The notes under the pieces are model-generated. The model saw only the letters and a program-made list of their open reading frames with translations, did not search any database and had not been told where the DNA came from. Below, in pieces: positions 1-5,941 of a stretch of DNA of 8,229 nt (its first letter is position 1; every line of letters begins with the position of its first letter). Source of the DNA: a bacterium. GTDB taxonomy: Bacteria > Elusimicrobiota > Elusimicrobia > Elusimicrobiales > UBA9959. The translations under genes were made by a program, and so were the position numbers. The stretch covers positions 1 through 8,229 of the forward strand of contig JAJZVJ010000082.1 of the NCBI GenBank assembly GCA_021845705.1. The letters run 5' to 3'.

Positions 1-871
1 CGTTAAAGGCCTTCACCAGGGTCTCGTAAAGGGAGAAAGGGTCGTCGGGGACCAGCAAAATATCAGCGCCGGCCAGGAAAGCTTTCACTCCGGCCAGGGG
101 GTCCCCGGAAACGGCTTTCATCTCCAGCGCGTCGGTCAGCACCAGCCCGGCATATTTAATTTTATTGCGCAGGAGCCCCGTCAGTATTCCCTTTGAAAGA
201 GAGGCGGGGTTTACCGGGTCAAGTTCCGGCAGCATAAGGTGCCCGGCCATAACGGAATCAGCGGCGCGGGACAGCGCAAGGAAAGGGCGCAGGTCGGAAT
301 CTTCGAGCGCGGCCAGGTTTTTATCGACCGAAGGCAGCACAAGGTGCGAGTCCGCCTCGGTGCCGCCGTGGCCCGGGAAATGCTTAAGACAGCCCAGCGC
401 GCCCTGGGAACTTATACCGGAAAGGTACGCCCCGCCCAGAACGGAAACAAGGTCAGGGTCCGCCCCGAAAGCCCGCACATTCACTATCGGGTTGGAAGGT
501 CTTGAAGCCAGGTCCGCGACCGGCGCGAAAACCCAGTCCACGCCGAGGGCCCGGGCTTCCAGGGCGGTTATCTCCCCTTTACGCCGCGCCAGGACCTCCG
601 AACCCGAAGCTCCTATGGCCATATTGGACGGCAGTTCGGTCGCGCCGGAAACCCACTGGCCCGCCCCGTTCTCATAGTCCGAGGCGATCAGGAGCGGGGT
701 TTCCGAGACCGAACGCAGCAAGCGCGAGGTCTCATAAACCCGGGCGGCGCCGCCGCCGTAGAAGCAAAAGCCGCCCACGCCCAGTTCCGCCAGCTTCACG
801 GCCAGGTCGGGGTCCTGGGAACCGAAGCGGAATCCCGGGTAAATAAGACGCGCGAGTTTTTTAGGGTTCAA
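1..871 (-). CDS. nagZ: NagZ-type glycoside hydrolase family 3 beta-N-acetylhexosaminidase (3' end outside window)
   Basis: A GH3 enzyme expected to remove terminal N-acetylglucosamine from muropeptides during cell-wall recycling. The 290 residues visible read as a TIM-barrel GH3 domain. KHFPGHG lies at residues 163-169. The Asp174-Ser-His176 dyad is the acid/base signature of NagZ enzymes, as opposed to other GH3 members, and Asp247 in VLTDALEM is the expected nucleophile. No signal peptide is visible, which fits a cytoplasmic enzyme. The start is TTG at 871-869: an in-frame TAA lies at 877-875 and no other start codon occurs near the conserved beginning (ARLIYPGFRFG). TTG overlaps the mazG stop (TTGA), so translation is probably coupled to mazG; no good Shine-Dalgarno is visible. 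The substrate-loop segment reads SDYENGAGQW where E. coli NagZ has DQEGGRVQRF, so exact sugar specificity is less certain than the family. The C-terminal end is cut by the window edge. Confidence 0.9.
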   Translation of the reverse strand, partial: MNPKKLARLIYPGFRFGSQDPDLAVKLAELGVGGFCFYGGGAARVYETSRLLRSVSETPLLIASDYENGAGQWVSGATELPSNMAIGASGSEVLARRKGEITALEARALGVDWVFAPVADLASRPSNPIVNVRAFGADPDLVSVLGGAYLSGISSQGALGCLKHFPGHGGTEADSHLVLPSVDKNLAALEDSDLRPFLALSRAADSVMAGHLMLPELDPVNPASLSKGILTGLLRNKIKYAGLVLTDALEMKAVSGDPLAGVKAFLAGADILLVPDDPFSLYETLVKAFN

Positions 872-1323
872 GCTTTAGCCGCCCGCCGCGCGCGCGCTTT
901 TTCCGCCTTCTTTATAACTTTCCACTGGCGCAGCACCTGCGCGGGAGTTGAGAGCTTTCCCCCGGCGAAGACGTGCGGGTGCCGCCGGACCATCTTGGCG
1001 TTTATGGTCCTGATGACGTCCGCGAGGCCGAAACGGCCGTCGCGCCTGGCGAGCGCGCTGTGGAAGACCACCTGAAGCAGCACGTCGCCCAGTTCTTCCT
1101 GCAGGTTGGCCCAGTCCTTTTTGCGGACGGCGCGGCTGACTTCGCCGGATTCCTCGCGCAGGTATTTGAGCAGGCTGGCATGGGTCTGCCTGCGGTCCCA
1201 GGGGCAGCCGCCGGGGGCCAGCAGCCTCTTCATGATCTTCTCGAGGGAACCCAGGGAGGAACTCCGCGCAAGCCGGGAGGCCTCGCGGGTGAATTTAGGT
1301 CTGGAAGCGCGTTTTTCTTTCAT
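868..1323 (-). CDS. mazG: MazG family nucleoside triphosphate pyrophosphohydrolase, single-domain form
   Basis: MazG hydrolyses (d)NTPs to NMP and pyrophosphate, clearing non-canonical nucleotides and, in E. coli, dampening (p)ppGpp signalling. Counting 151 residues from the ATG at 1323, GGCPWDRRQTH starts at residue 38. The Mg-binding pattern ExxE...ExxD is complete (Glu58, Glu61, Glu77, Asp80), and RRHPHVF follows at 113-119. E. coli MazG is about 263 residues with two MazG domains; this protein has one, plus a basic N-terminal extension of about 25 residues before the conserved SLEKIMKRLL. A GTG at 1329 is an alternative start two codons upstream. Neither start has a Shine-Dalgarno, and both lie just downstream of a -10-like TATACT, so the message may be nearly leaderless. 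It is divergent from thyX and its stop overlaps the nagZ start. Confidence 0.93.
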   Translation of the reverse strand: MKEKRASRPKFTREASRLARSSSLGSLEKIMKRLLAPGGCPWDRRQTHASLLKYLREESGEVSRAVRKKDWANLQEELGDVLLQVVFHSALARRDGRFGLADVIRTINAKMVRRHPHVFAGGKLSTPAQVLRQWKVIKKAEKARARRAAKA

Positions 1324-1336
1324 TGGCACGCTTAAA

Positions 1337-1364
1337 AGTATATAATTTTATATCAATTTATCAA
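1337..1364 (-). promoter_or_regulatory. Candidate promoter for mazG-nagZ
   Basis: On the minus strand TTGATA (1364-1359) and TATACT (1342-1337) are separated by 16 bp, each one or two mismatches from the sigma-70 consensus. The predicted transcription start, about 1330-1331, would fall at or just before the GTG at 1329 and 7-8 nt before the ATG at 1323. A second TTGATA copy lies at 1356-1351. This is pattern matching only; AT-rich islands yield such matches by chance. Confidence 0.45.
1341..1346 (+). promoter_or_regulatory. Candidate -10 box for thyX operon
   Basis: A perfect TATAAT on the plus strand, about 48 nt before the thyX ATG. No good -35 lies at normal spacing: TTGGCA at 1323-1328 is only 12 bp away, which is too close. 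The box overlaps the minus-strand -10 candidate for mazG by two bases, so the two promoters could not be occupied at the same time. Confidence 0.35.
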
Positions 1365-1384
1365 AAACGGCGGCGATGATCCGC

Positions 1385-1389
1385 GGAGG
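1385..1389 (+). promoter_or_regulatory. Shine-Dalgarno deciding the thyX start
   Basis: GGAGG four bases before the ATG at 1394. The upstream in-frame ATG at 1376 has no such site, so 1394 is preferred although the spacing is slightly short. Confidence 0.55.
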
Positions 1390-1393
1390 GCGC

Positions 1394-2092
1394 ATGGCTG
1401 AAACAGTAATAAAACCAGGTCAGGACCTATACACGGCGCTGGACAAGGGCTTTGTAAAACTCGTGGAATTCATGGGCGGCGACCAGCGCGCCGTGGATTC
1501 GGCCAGGGTCTCGTTCGGCTCGGTCTCAAAGGGAGAGGCCCAGGATAAAAAGCTGATAGAATACCTGCTGGCCAACGGCCACCTCAGCCCCTTTGAACAC
1601 TCCGTTTTCCAGTTCCATATAAAGTGCCCCATCTTCGTGGCCAGGCAGTGGATGCGCCACCGCATAGCCTCCTACAACGAGATCTCCGCGCGCTACACGG
1701 AAGTTCACGACGAGTTCTACTATCCCCCGGCCTTCAGGGGCCAGGATAAACTGAACCGGCAGGGCTCCGTCAACTCCGGCGCGCTCGACCAGGAGAAGAT
1801 GCTGGCCGTTTACGACAAGGCGATAAAGGCCTCCTACGCCGCCTACCGCGAGCTGATAGAGGCCGGGGCCGCCAGGGAAATGGCGCGCATGGTGCTGCCC
1901 GTGTCGCAGTACACGCAGTTCTACTGGAGCATCAACGCCCGCAGCCTGCTGAACTTCATAAACCTGCGGGCCGACGCCCACGCGCAGCAGGAAATACGGC
2001 AGTACGCGGAAGCGATAACCGAGATCTTCAGGTCAAAAATGCCCTGGACCTGGCAAGCCTGGGCGAAGCAAAATGAAAAGAAACCTCATTAA
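1394..2092 (+). CDS. thyX: Flavin-dependent thymidylate synthase ThyX
   Basis: ThyX makes dTMP from dUMP using FAD, NADPH and methylene-tetrahydrofolate. It replaces classical ThyA without producing dihydrofolate. The 232-residue product contains the family signature RHRx7S exactly (Arg88-His89-Arg90 to Ser98, within RHRIASYNEIS). It also has ARMVLPVSQYTQFYW (164-178) and the C-terminal NARSLLNFINLR and AQQEIR blocks typical of ThyX. Length is normal for the family. The start at 1394 was chosen over ATG 1376 because GGAGG stands just before it and the extra six residues add nothing conserved. It is the first gene of a run in which the next gene starts 20 nt inside its end, so it is probably co-transcribed with the adaptor-like and chlorite dismutase-like genes. 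Confidence 0.96.
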   Translation: MAETVIKPGQDLYTALDKGFVKLVEFMGGDQRAVDSARVSFGSVSKGEAQDKKLIEYLLANGHLSPFEHSVFQFHIKCPIFVARQWMRHRIASYNEISARYTEVHDEFYYPPAFRGQDKLNRQGSVNSGALDQEKMLAVYDKAIKASYAAYRELIEAGAAREMARMVLPVSQYTQFYWSINARSLLNFINLRADAHAQQEIRQYAEAITEIFRSKMPWTWQAWAKQNEKKPH

Positions 2093-2975
2093 CCATTGCG
2101 CGGCCCTGCTGCTGCTTGCCTGCCCCGCCGGGGCGGCCGGCCCGGTTCCCGCACAGAAAGAGGCCCCGAAGCCCGCCATCTGGGACGGGGCCGTTCAGCA
2201 CAACATAAAGACCGGCGACATAACCGTAATTACTCCGGTGACAGGCATTACCACCGCCCAGGACACCTACGATATAGTAGCCCCTTTCGACGGCCGCGTG
2301 GAGGACCTGGAAGCGGAGGTCTTCAGTTTCGCCACCCCGAAAACGCTGCTGGCGCGCATGGTCTCCACGGAAATGGCGGCCCTGCTGGATTCCAGCTCCG
2401 AGGCGGAGCGCAAGCAGACGGAACGCCGCTGGAAGGACGTTTACAGCTACACCGAGATAAAACCGGAAACCCAGGGCATGATCACCAACGTTTACGTAGA
2501 GCCCCATACCCGCGTAATGAAAGGCGACCGGCTTTTCACCGTGGCGCGGAAGGTGGTTATCGTCGGCAAGAACACGGAGCCGCTCTATTCCAGGCTGGCC
2601 GCGGGCATGACGGCCAAGGTGGAATACGCCAGGAACCCGGACGTAAAGTTCGAGACCAAGCTGGTGAATTTCCTCAGCCTGAAGGGCTCCCCCTATATCA
2701 ACCGCCTCTGGCTGGAAGTGGTGGACCTGCGGGACGGGATAAAGATAGGCGCCCAGTTCAACGGCCAGCTCTTCGTCGGCAAGAGCGAGAACGCCATGCT
2801 GGTCCCGAGGCAGGATATAATAGAATCCGGCGGAAAGCGGTTCCTGGTCACCGAGATAAAGACCGGGCTGGAAACCGCGGAGGAACTTGAAATACTCGGG
2901 CACAGCTCGCTTTACCTGGAGCCCCTGCGGCCCGCGGCGGAGAGCAATGATGGAAAAACCAAAAAAGACCGTTAA
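2073..2975 (+). CDS. Exported membrane-fusion (HlyD-like) periplasmic adaptor-type protein
   Basis: Proteins of this type link inner-membrane transporters to the outer membrane. The 300-residue product begins MKRNLIN followed by a short hydrophobic stretch, with a possible lipobox L14-L-A-C17, so it is exported, perhaps as a lipoprotein; signal peptidase I cleavage near 22-23 is the alternative. Two lipoyl-like half motifs flank a short helix: IVAPFDGRVEDLEAEV (68-83) and QGMITNVYVEPHTRVMKGD (134-152). They are followed by a beta-barrel-like part (GMTAKVEY at 179-186 and LVPRQDII at 243-250). The segment between the half motifs (about 100-128) is far shorter than the coiled-coil hairpin of TolC-docking adaptors. 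No transporter or outer-membrane channel gene is adjacent. The gene overlaps thyX by 20 nt and the next gene by about 26 nt, suggesting translational coupling. The tail is charged. The fold assignment is by motif reading and its role here is unknown. Confidence 0.65.
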   Translation: MKRNLINHCAALLLLACPAGAAGPVPAQKEAPKPAIWDGAVQHNIKTGDITVITPVTGITTAQDTYDIVAPFDGRVEDLEAEVFSFATPKTLLARMVSTEMAALLDSSSEAERKQTERRWKDVYSYTEIKPETQGMITNVYVEPHTRVMKGDRLFTVARKVVIVGKNTEPLYSRLAAGMTAKVEYARNPDVKFETKLVNFLSLKGSPYINRLWLEVVDLRDGIKIGAQFNGQLFVGKSENAMLVPRQDIIESGGKRFLVTEIKTGLETAEELEILGHSSLYLEPLRPAAESNDGKTKKDR

Positions 2976-3648
2976 TATCTTTTCCAGCTTCATGTTCGTG
3001 AAGCTGCAGCCTGACTTCCGGCGCCTTATCTCCAACGAGAAAATAGCGGCCAAGCAGGAGTTCGAGAACATGGTCGGCGCCTGCCAGGAGAAGGTCTTCC
3101 TGCGCACGTACATGGTCTCGGGCCTGCGCGCGGATTCCGACATACTTTTCTGGCGCATGTCGGACGACCTGGCCTACCTGCAGGAGATCTGCGCGCGGAC
3201 CTTCTCCACCGGCGCGGGTAAATATCTGACCCCGGTGCATTCCTTCCTGGGCGTTCACCACGGCCCCGAGGCCGCCCAGCTGAAAAAGGACCTGGATTTC
3301 GGTTTCCTGCCGAAGGACACTTTCGGGCGCCACCGGTTCATGCTGCTGCACCCGGTGGTGAAGGCCCATACCTGGTACGAGCTCTCGGACGACGAAAGGG
3401 AAAAGCTCATGGCGGAACGCAGGGTGATAGTGAACCGCTACAAAGACATACAGGAGAATTTTTTCCTGTCGTACGGCCTGGACGACCAGGAGATCATAGT
3501 GGCGCGCGAGGCCAAGGCCCTCGAGGACCTGATCTCGGCCACGCAGGAGCTCCGGCAGCTGCGCATCAAGAACTATACCACGGTGGACAAACCGGTGTTC
3601 CTGTGCCTGGGCAGGGACCTGCGCGAGATACTCGACGCTATAACCTAG
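2950..3648 (+). CDS. Chlorite dismutase/HemQ family protein lacking the proximal heme histidine
   Basis: The family includes chlorite-detoxifying Cld and HemQ (coproheme decarboxylase). The 232-residue product shows the family layout: an N-terminal half ending GKYLTPVHSFLGV (90-102), and a C-terminal half with HPVVKAHTWYELSDDER (134-150) and SYGLDDQEIIVARE (174-187). A family-like end, ELRQLRIKNYT then VFLCLG, follows. By ungapped comparison with remembered HemQ sequences (WY...KMMYSHGMIGRRY), the proximal heme His corresponds to Arg157, codon CGC at 3418-3420. True Cld or HemQ activity is therefore doubtful. His134 and His140 are nearby but in different positions. An ATG at 2947 directly precedes the chosen ATG at 2950; GGAG at 2939-2942 fits 2950 better (7-nt spacing). 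No signal peptide is seen, so it should be cytoplasmic. It ends the thyX-led overlapping run. Family is fairly sure, function unknown. Confidence 0.78.
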   Translation: MEKPKKTVNIFSSFMFVKLQPDFRRLISNEKIAAKQEFENMVGACQEKVFLRTYMVSGLRADSDILFWRMSDDLAYLQEICARTFSTGAGKYLTPVHSFLGVHHGPEAAQLKKDLDFGFLPKDTFGRHRFMLLHPVVKAHTWYELSDDEREKLMAERRVIVNRYKDIQENFFLSYGLDDQEIIVAREAKALEDLISATQELRQLRIKNYTTVDKPVFLCLGRDLREILDAIT

Positions 3649-3698
3649 GGAACGCCGGCCGGTCAGGCGGGTCCGCTAAAGGCGAACCCCCGGTCGCT

Positions 3699-3704
3699 AA
3701 GGAG
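3699..3704 (+). promoter_or_regulatory. Shine-Dalgarno for glgC
   Basis: AAGGAG eight bases before the ATG at 3713, one of the better ribosome binding sites in the window. The 64-nt gap before glgC (3649-3712) shows no convincing promoter or terminator, so glgC may be read through from the upstream operon. Confidence 0.6.
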
Positions 3705-3712
3705 AAAGTTTC

Positions 3713-4921
3713 ATGAAAACCATAGGCATCATCATGGCCGGCGGCAAAGGCGAAAGACTTTACCCGCTCACTAAGGAACGCTCCAAGCCCGCCGTGCCGT
3801 TCGGCGGCAAGTACCGCATCATAGATTTCGTGCTCTCCAACTTCATTAATTCAGGCATTTACTCCAACTACGTGCTGGTGCAGTACATGTCGCAGTCCCT
3901 GATAGAGTACCTGCGCTCCACCTGGAACCTGGGCGGCATCACCAAAAGCCATTTCATCACCATAGTCCCCCCCCAGATGCGCCTTGGGGAAATGTGGTAC
4001 CGCGGCACCGCCGACGCCGTAAAGCAGAACCTGAACCTGATAAACGACTACAAGCCCGACCTGGTAGCCATTTTCGGAGCCGACCATATCTACCGCATGG
4101 ACATCCGCCAGATGATAGATTTTCACGTGGCCAGCAAAGCCGACGTGACCGTCTCGGCCATCACCGTGCCCATCAAGCAGGCCTGCCGTTTCGGCACGCT
4201 CGTGGTGGACGCCAAGAACCGGGTCACGGGTTTCGAGGAGAAACCGAAGAACCCCAAGCCGCTGCCCGGCAACCCGCACTCGGTCTTTGCTTCCATGGGT
4301 AATTATATTTTCAGCTACGACGCGCTGGTCAAGATCCTGCACGAGGAATCCGGCGAGGCGGCCGCGCTGGATTTCGGCAAAACGATACTCCCGAACATCC
4401 ACAAGCGCTACCGCGTTTTCGCCTACAATTTCGACGGGCAGAAGCTGCCGGGCATTAAGCCTTACGAAGAGAAGAATTACTGGCGCGACGTGGGGACCCT
4501 GGAAGCCTTCTGGCAGACCCACATGGACCTGCTGGGCGCCAAGCCCAAGCTGGACCTGAACAACAAGGCCTGGCCCGTGCAGGACTCGCGCAACACCACG
4601 GCGCCCGCCAAGATAATAGAATCCAACCTGCAGGACTGCATGATCTGCGACGGCTGCGTGATCAGCCAGTCCTCCCTCAAGCGCTGCATCCTCTCCAACG
4701 ACGTCATCATCCACGAGAAATGCCAGCTGGAAGACTGCATAATAATGGACGCCTGCGAAATAAAGGCCGGGACGCGCCTGAAAAAGGTGATAATAGACCG
4801 GTACAATACCATAGAGGCAAAAACCACTATAGGCTTCAACCAGGACCAGGACGCGCAGCATTACTATATAGATCCCGACGGGATAGTAGTTATCCCGCGC
4901 GGCATCTCCAAGTGGCAGTAG
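3713..4921 (+). CDS. glgC: Glucose-1-phosphate adenylyltransferase (ADP-glucose pyrophosphorylase)
   Basis: Makes ADP-glucose from ATP and glucose-1-phosphate, the committed step of bacterial glycogen synthesis, in the cytoplasm. The 402-residue product has the nucleotide-binding loop GGKGERLYPLT (10-20) and SKPAVPFGGKYRIIDF (24-39). WYRGTADAVKQNL (95-107) and FGADHIYRMD (121-130) follow; Asp124 is the expected metal-binding Asp. FEEKP lies at 174-178 and YWRDVGTLEAFW at 256-267. The C-terminal part (about 296-380) has the short repeating hexapeptide-like strands of the left-handed beta-helix domain (for example DCMICDGCVIS). Length is close to E. coli GlgC (431). It has a good ribosome binding site. 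No glycogen synthase or branching enzyme is next to it in this window, so the rest of the pathway must be elsewhere. About equal numbers of ATA and ATC isoleucine codons were hand-counted here. Confidence 0.96.
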   Translation: MKTIGIIMAGGKGERLYPLTKERSKPAVPFGGKYRIIDFVLSNFINSGIYSNYVLVQYMSQSLIEYLRSTWNLGGITKSHFITIVPPQMRLGEMWYRGTADAVKQNLNLINDYKPDLVAIFGADHIYRMDIRQMIDFHVASKADVTVSAITVPIKQACRFGTLVVDAKNRVTGFEEKPKNPKPLPGNPHSVFASMGNYIFSYDALVKILHEESGEAAALDFGKTILPNIHKRYRVFAYNFDGQKLPGIKPYEEKNYWRDVGTLEAFWQTHMDLLGAKPKLDLNNKAWPVQDSRNTTAPAKIIESNLQDCMICDGCVISQSSLKRCILSNDVIIHEKCQLEDCIIMDACEIKAGTRLKKVIIDRYNTIEAKTTIGFNQDQDAQHYYIDPDGIVVIPRGISKWQ

Positions 4922-4922
4922 T

Positions 4923-4975
4923 CCGGAGTACCTGAGGACCGGGAAGCGCGGGCGGCTTTCCCGCCGCGCCTCCGG
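4923..4975 (+). terminator. GC-rich hairpin between glgC and phoH
   Basis: GCGCGG and CGG (4946-4951, 4953-4955, one bulged G) pair with CCG and CCGCGC (4961-4963, 4964-4969) around a five-base CTTTC loop, nine base pairs in all. An outer CCGGAG (4923-4928) can pair with CTCCGG (4970-4975). No T-run follows, so it is not a standard intrinsic terminator. It could attenuate, pause or stabilise the message, or structure the phoH leader. It ends 12 nt before the phoH ATG. Confidence 0.35.
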
Positions 4976-4987
4976 CTCGACCCCGCT

Positions 4988-5941
4988 ATGAACGGTAAAA
5001 AGTTCAGATTAAAGAACCGCGAGGAGATCCTCGCCATACTGGGCGCCGGCGAAGAGGACCTGCGCGAACTCGAGAATGCCCTGAAGGTGCAGGTGTACGT
5101 AAAACAGCACCCGGAAACGGAAAGCGCCGACCTCACCCTTAAGGGCCAGCCCGCGGCCGTGGAAAAAGCCCTGCGCCGCCTGCGCGAGATCCTTGAAGGG
5201 TTTTACGCGGCCCGGCTGGCCCCGGAAGAAGCCCGCCCCGAAATAACTTCACCGCTCCCCGAGGGGGAGCTCTACAAGACCAGCTACGGCGAACTGATAA
5301 AGCCGCGCACCGAAAACCAGAAAAAGTACGTGGACGCGATACTTTCGCGGGACCTCGTGGTAGGCATCGGCCCGGCCGGCACCGGCAAGACCTACCTGGC
5401 CGCGGTCTGCGCCCTGCGGGCCCTCCGCGCCGGGGAAGTTAAACGGATAATCCTCACAAGGCCCATAATGGAGGCCGGGGAAAAGCTGGGCTACCTCCCG
5501 GGCGACATCTCGGAAAAAGTCCACCCCTATCTGCGCCCCCTTTACGACGCTTTTTACTCCCTGGTCGGCCCGGACAAGTTCCGTGCGATGCGTATGGAGG
5601 AGATCATAGAGACGGTGCCGCTGGCCTACATGCGCGGCCGCACCCTTGAGAACGCTTTTATCATACTGGACGAGGCCCAGAACACCCTTCCCGAGCAGAT
5701 GAAGATGTTCCTGACCCGCATGGGGATGTTCTCTAAAGTAGTGATAACGGGCGATATCACGCAGAGCGACCTTAAGGAAAAGGACCGTTCCGGGCTTGTG
5801 CTGATAAAAGAGATACTGAAAAAAGTAGCGGGCGTAAAGTTCGTGAACTTAACGGTCAAAGACGTTTCGCGCCACCCCATGGTCAAAGAAATACTGGACG
5901 CCTACGAGGAATGGGAGAAGGATAAAGGACCGGAGGACTAA
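4988..5941 (+). CDS. phoH: PhoH family P-loop ATPase
   Basis: A PhoH/YbeZ-type ATPase, usually encoded beside ybeY and thought to act with it in RNA and ribosome maturation. The 317-residue product has the small N-terminal PhoH domain (about 1-75). Its ATPase domain contains Walker A GPAGTGKT (128-135), RPIMEAGEKLGYLPGD (158-173) and MRGRT (215-219). Walker B is IILDEAQ (225-231) and the sensor-like motif is TGDITQ (254-259). All key residues are present and the length is normal. The ATG at 4988 has no Shine-Dalgarno before it, but the N-terminal domain begins directly after it and no better start is visible. The stop overlaps the ybeY start by one base (TAATG), so the pair is translationally coupled. 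Confidence 0.95.
   Translation: MNGKKFRLKNREEILAILGAGEEDLRELENALKVQVYVKQHPETESADLTLKGQPAAVEKALRRLREILEGFYAARLAPEEARPEITSPLPEGELYKTSYGELIKPRTENQKKYVDAILSRDLVVGIGPAGTGKTYLAAVCALRALRAGEVKRIILTRPIMEAGEKLGYLPGDISEKVHPYLRPLYDAFYSLVGPDKFRAMRMEEIIETVPLAYMRGRTLENAFIILDEAQNTLPEQMKMFLTRMGMFSKVVITGDITQSDLKEKDRSGLVLIKEILKKVAGVKFVNLTVKDVSRHPMVKEILDAYEEWEKDKGPED

Noticed and set aside
165..846. Plus-strand open frames on the left edge
   Set aside because: They run opposite nagZ, which has clear GH3 catalytic motifs; the plus-strand translations are Arg/Pro/Ser-rich.
2028..3158. Minus-strand open frame of 376 codons
   Set aside because: Antisense to the adaptor-like gene and the start of the Cld-like gene, both of which carry family motifs on the plus strand.
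3649..3712. Possible hairpin or promoter in the 64-nt gap before glgC
   Set aside because: Only short GC repeats (CCGGTC twice, a four-base GCGG/CCGC stem) and no -10-like sequence; nothing beyond what GC-rich sequence gives by chance.
3967..3974. C8 homopolymer in glgC suggesting a frameshift
   Set aside because: The GlgC motifs before and after the run are in the same frame, and the run encodes Val-Pro-Pro-Gln as read.
3851..4861. Minus-strand open frame of 336 codons
   Set aside because: Antisense shadow of glgC; its translation is a low-complexity Val/Leu/Gly/His mixture.
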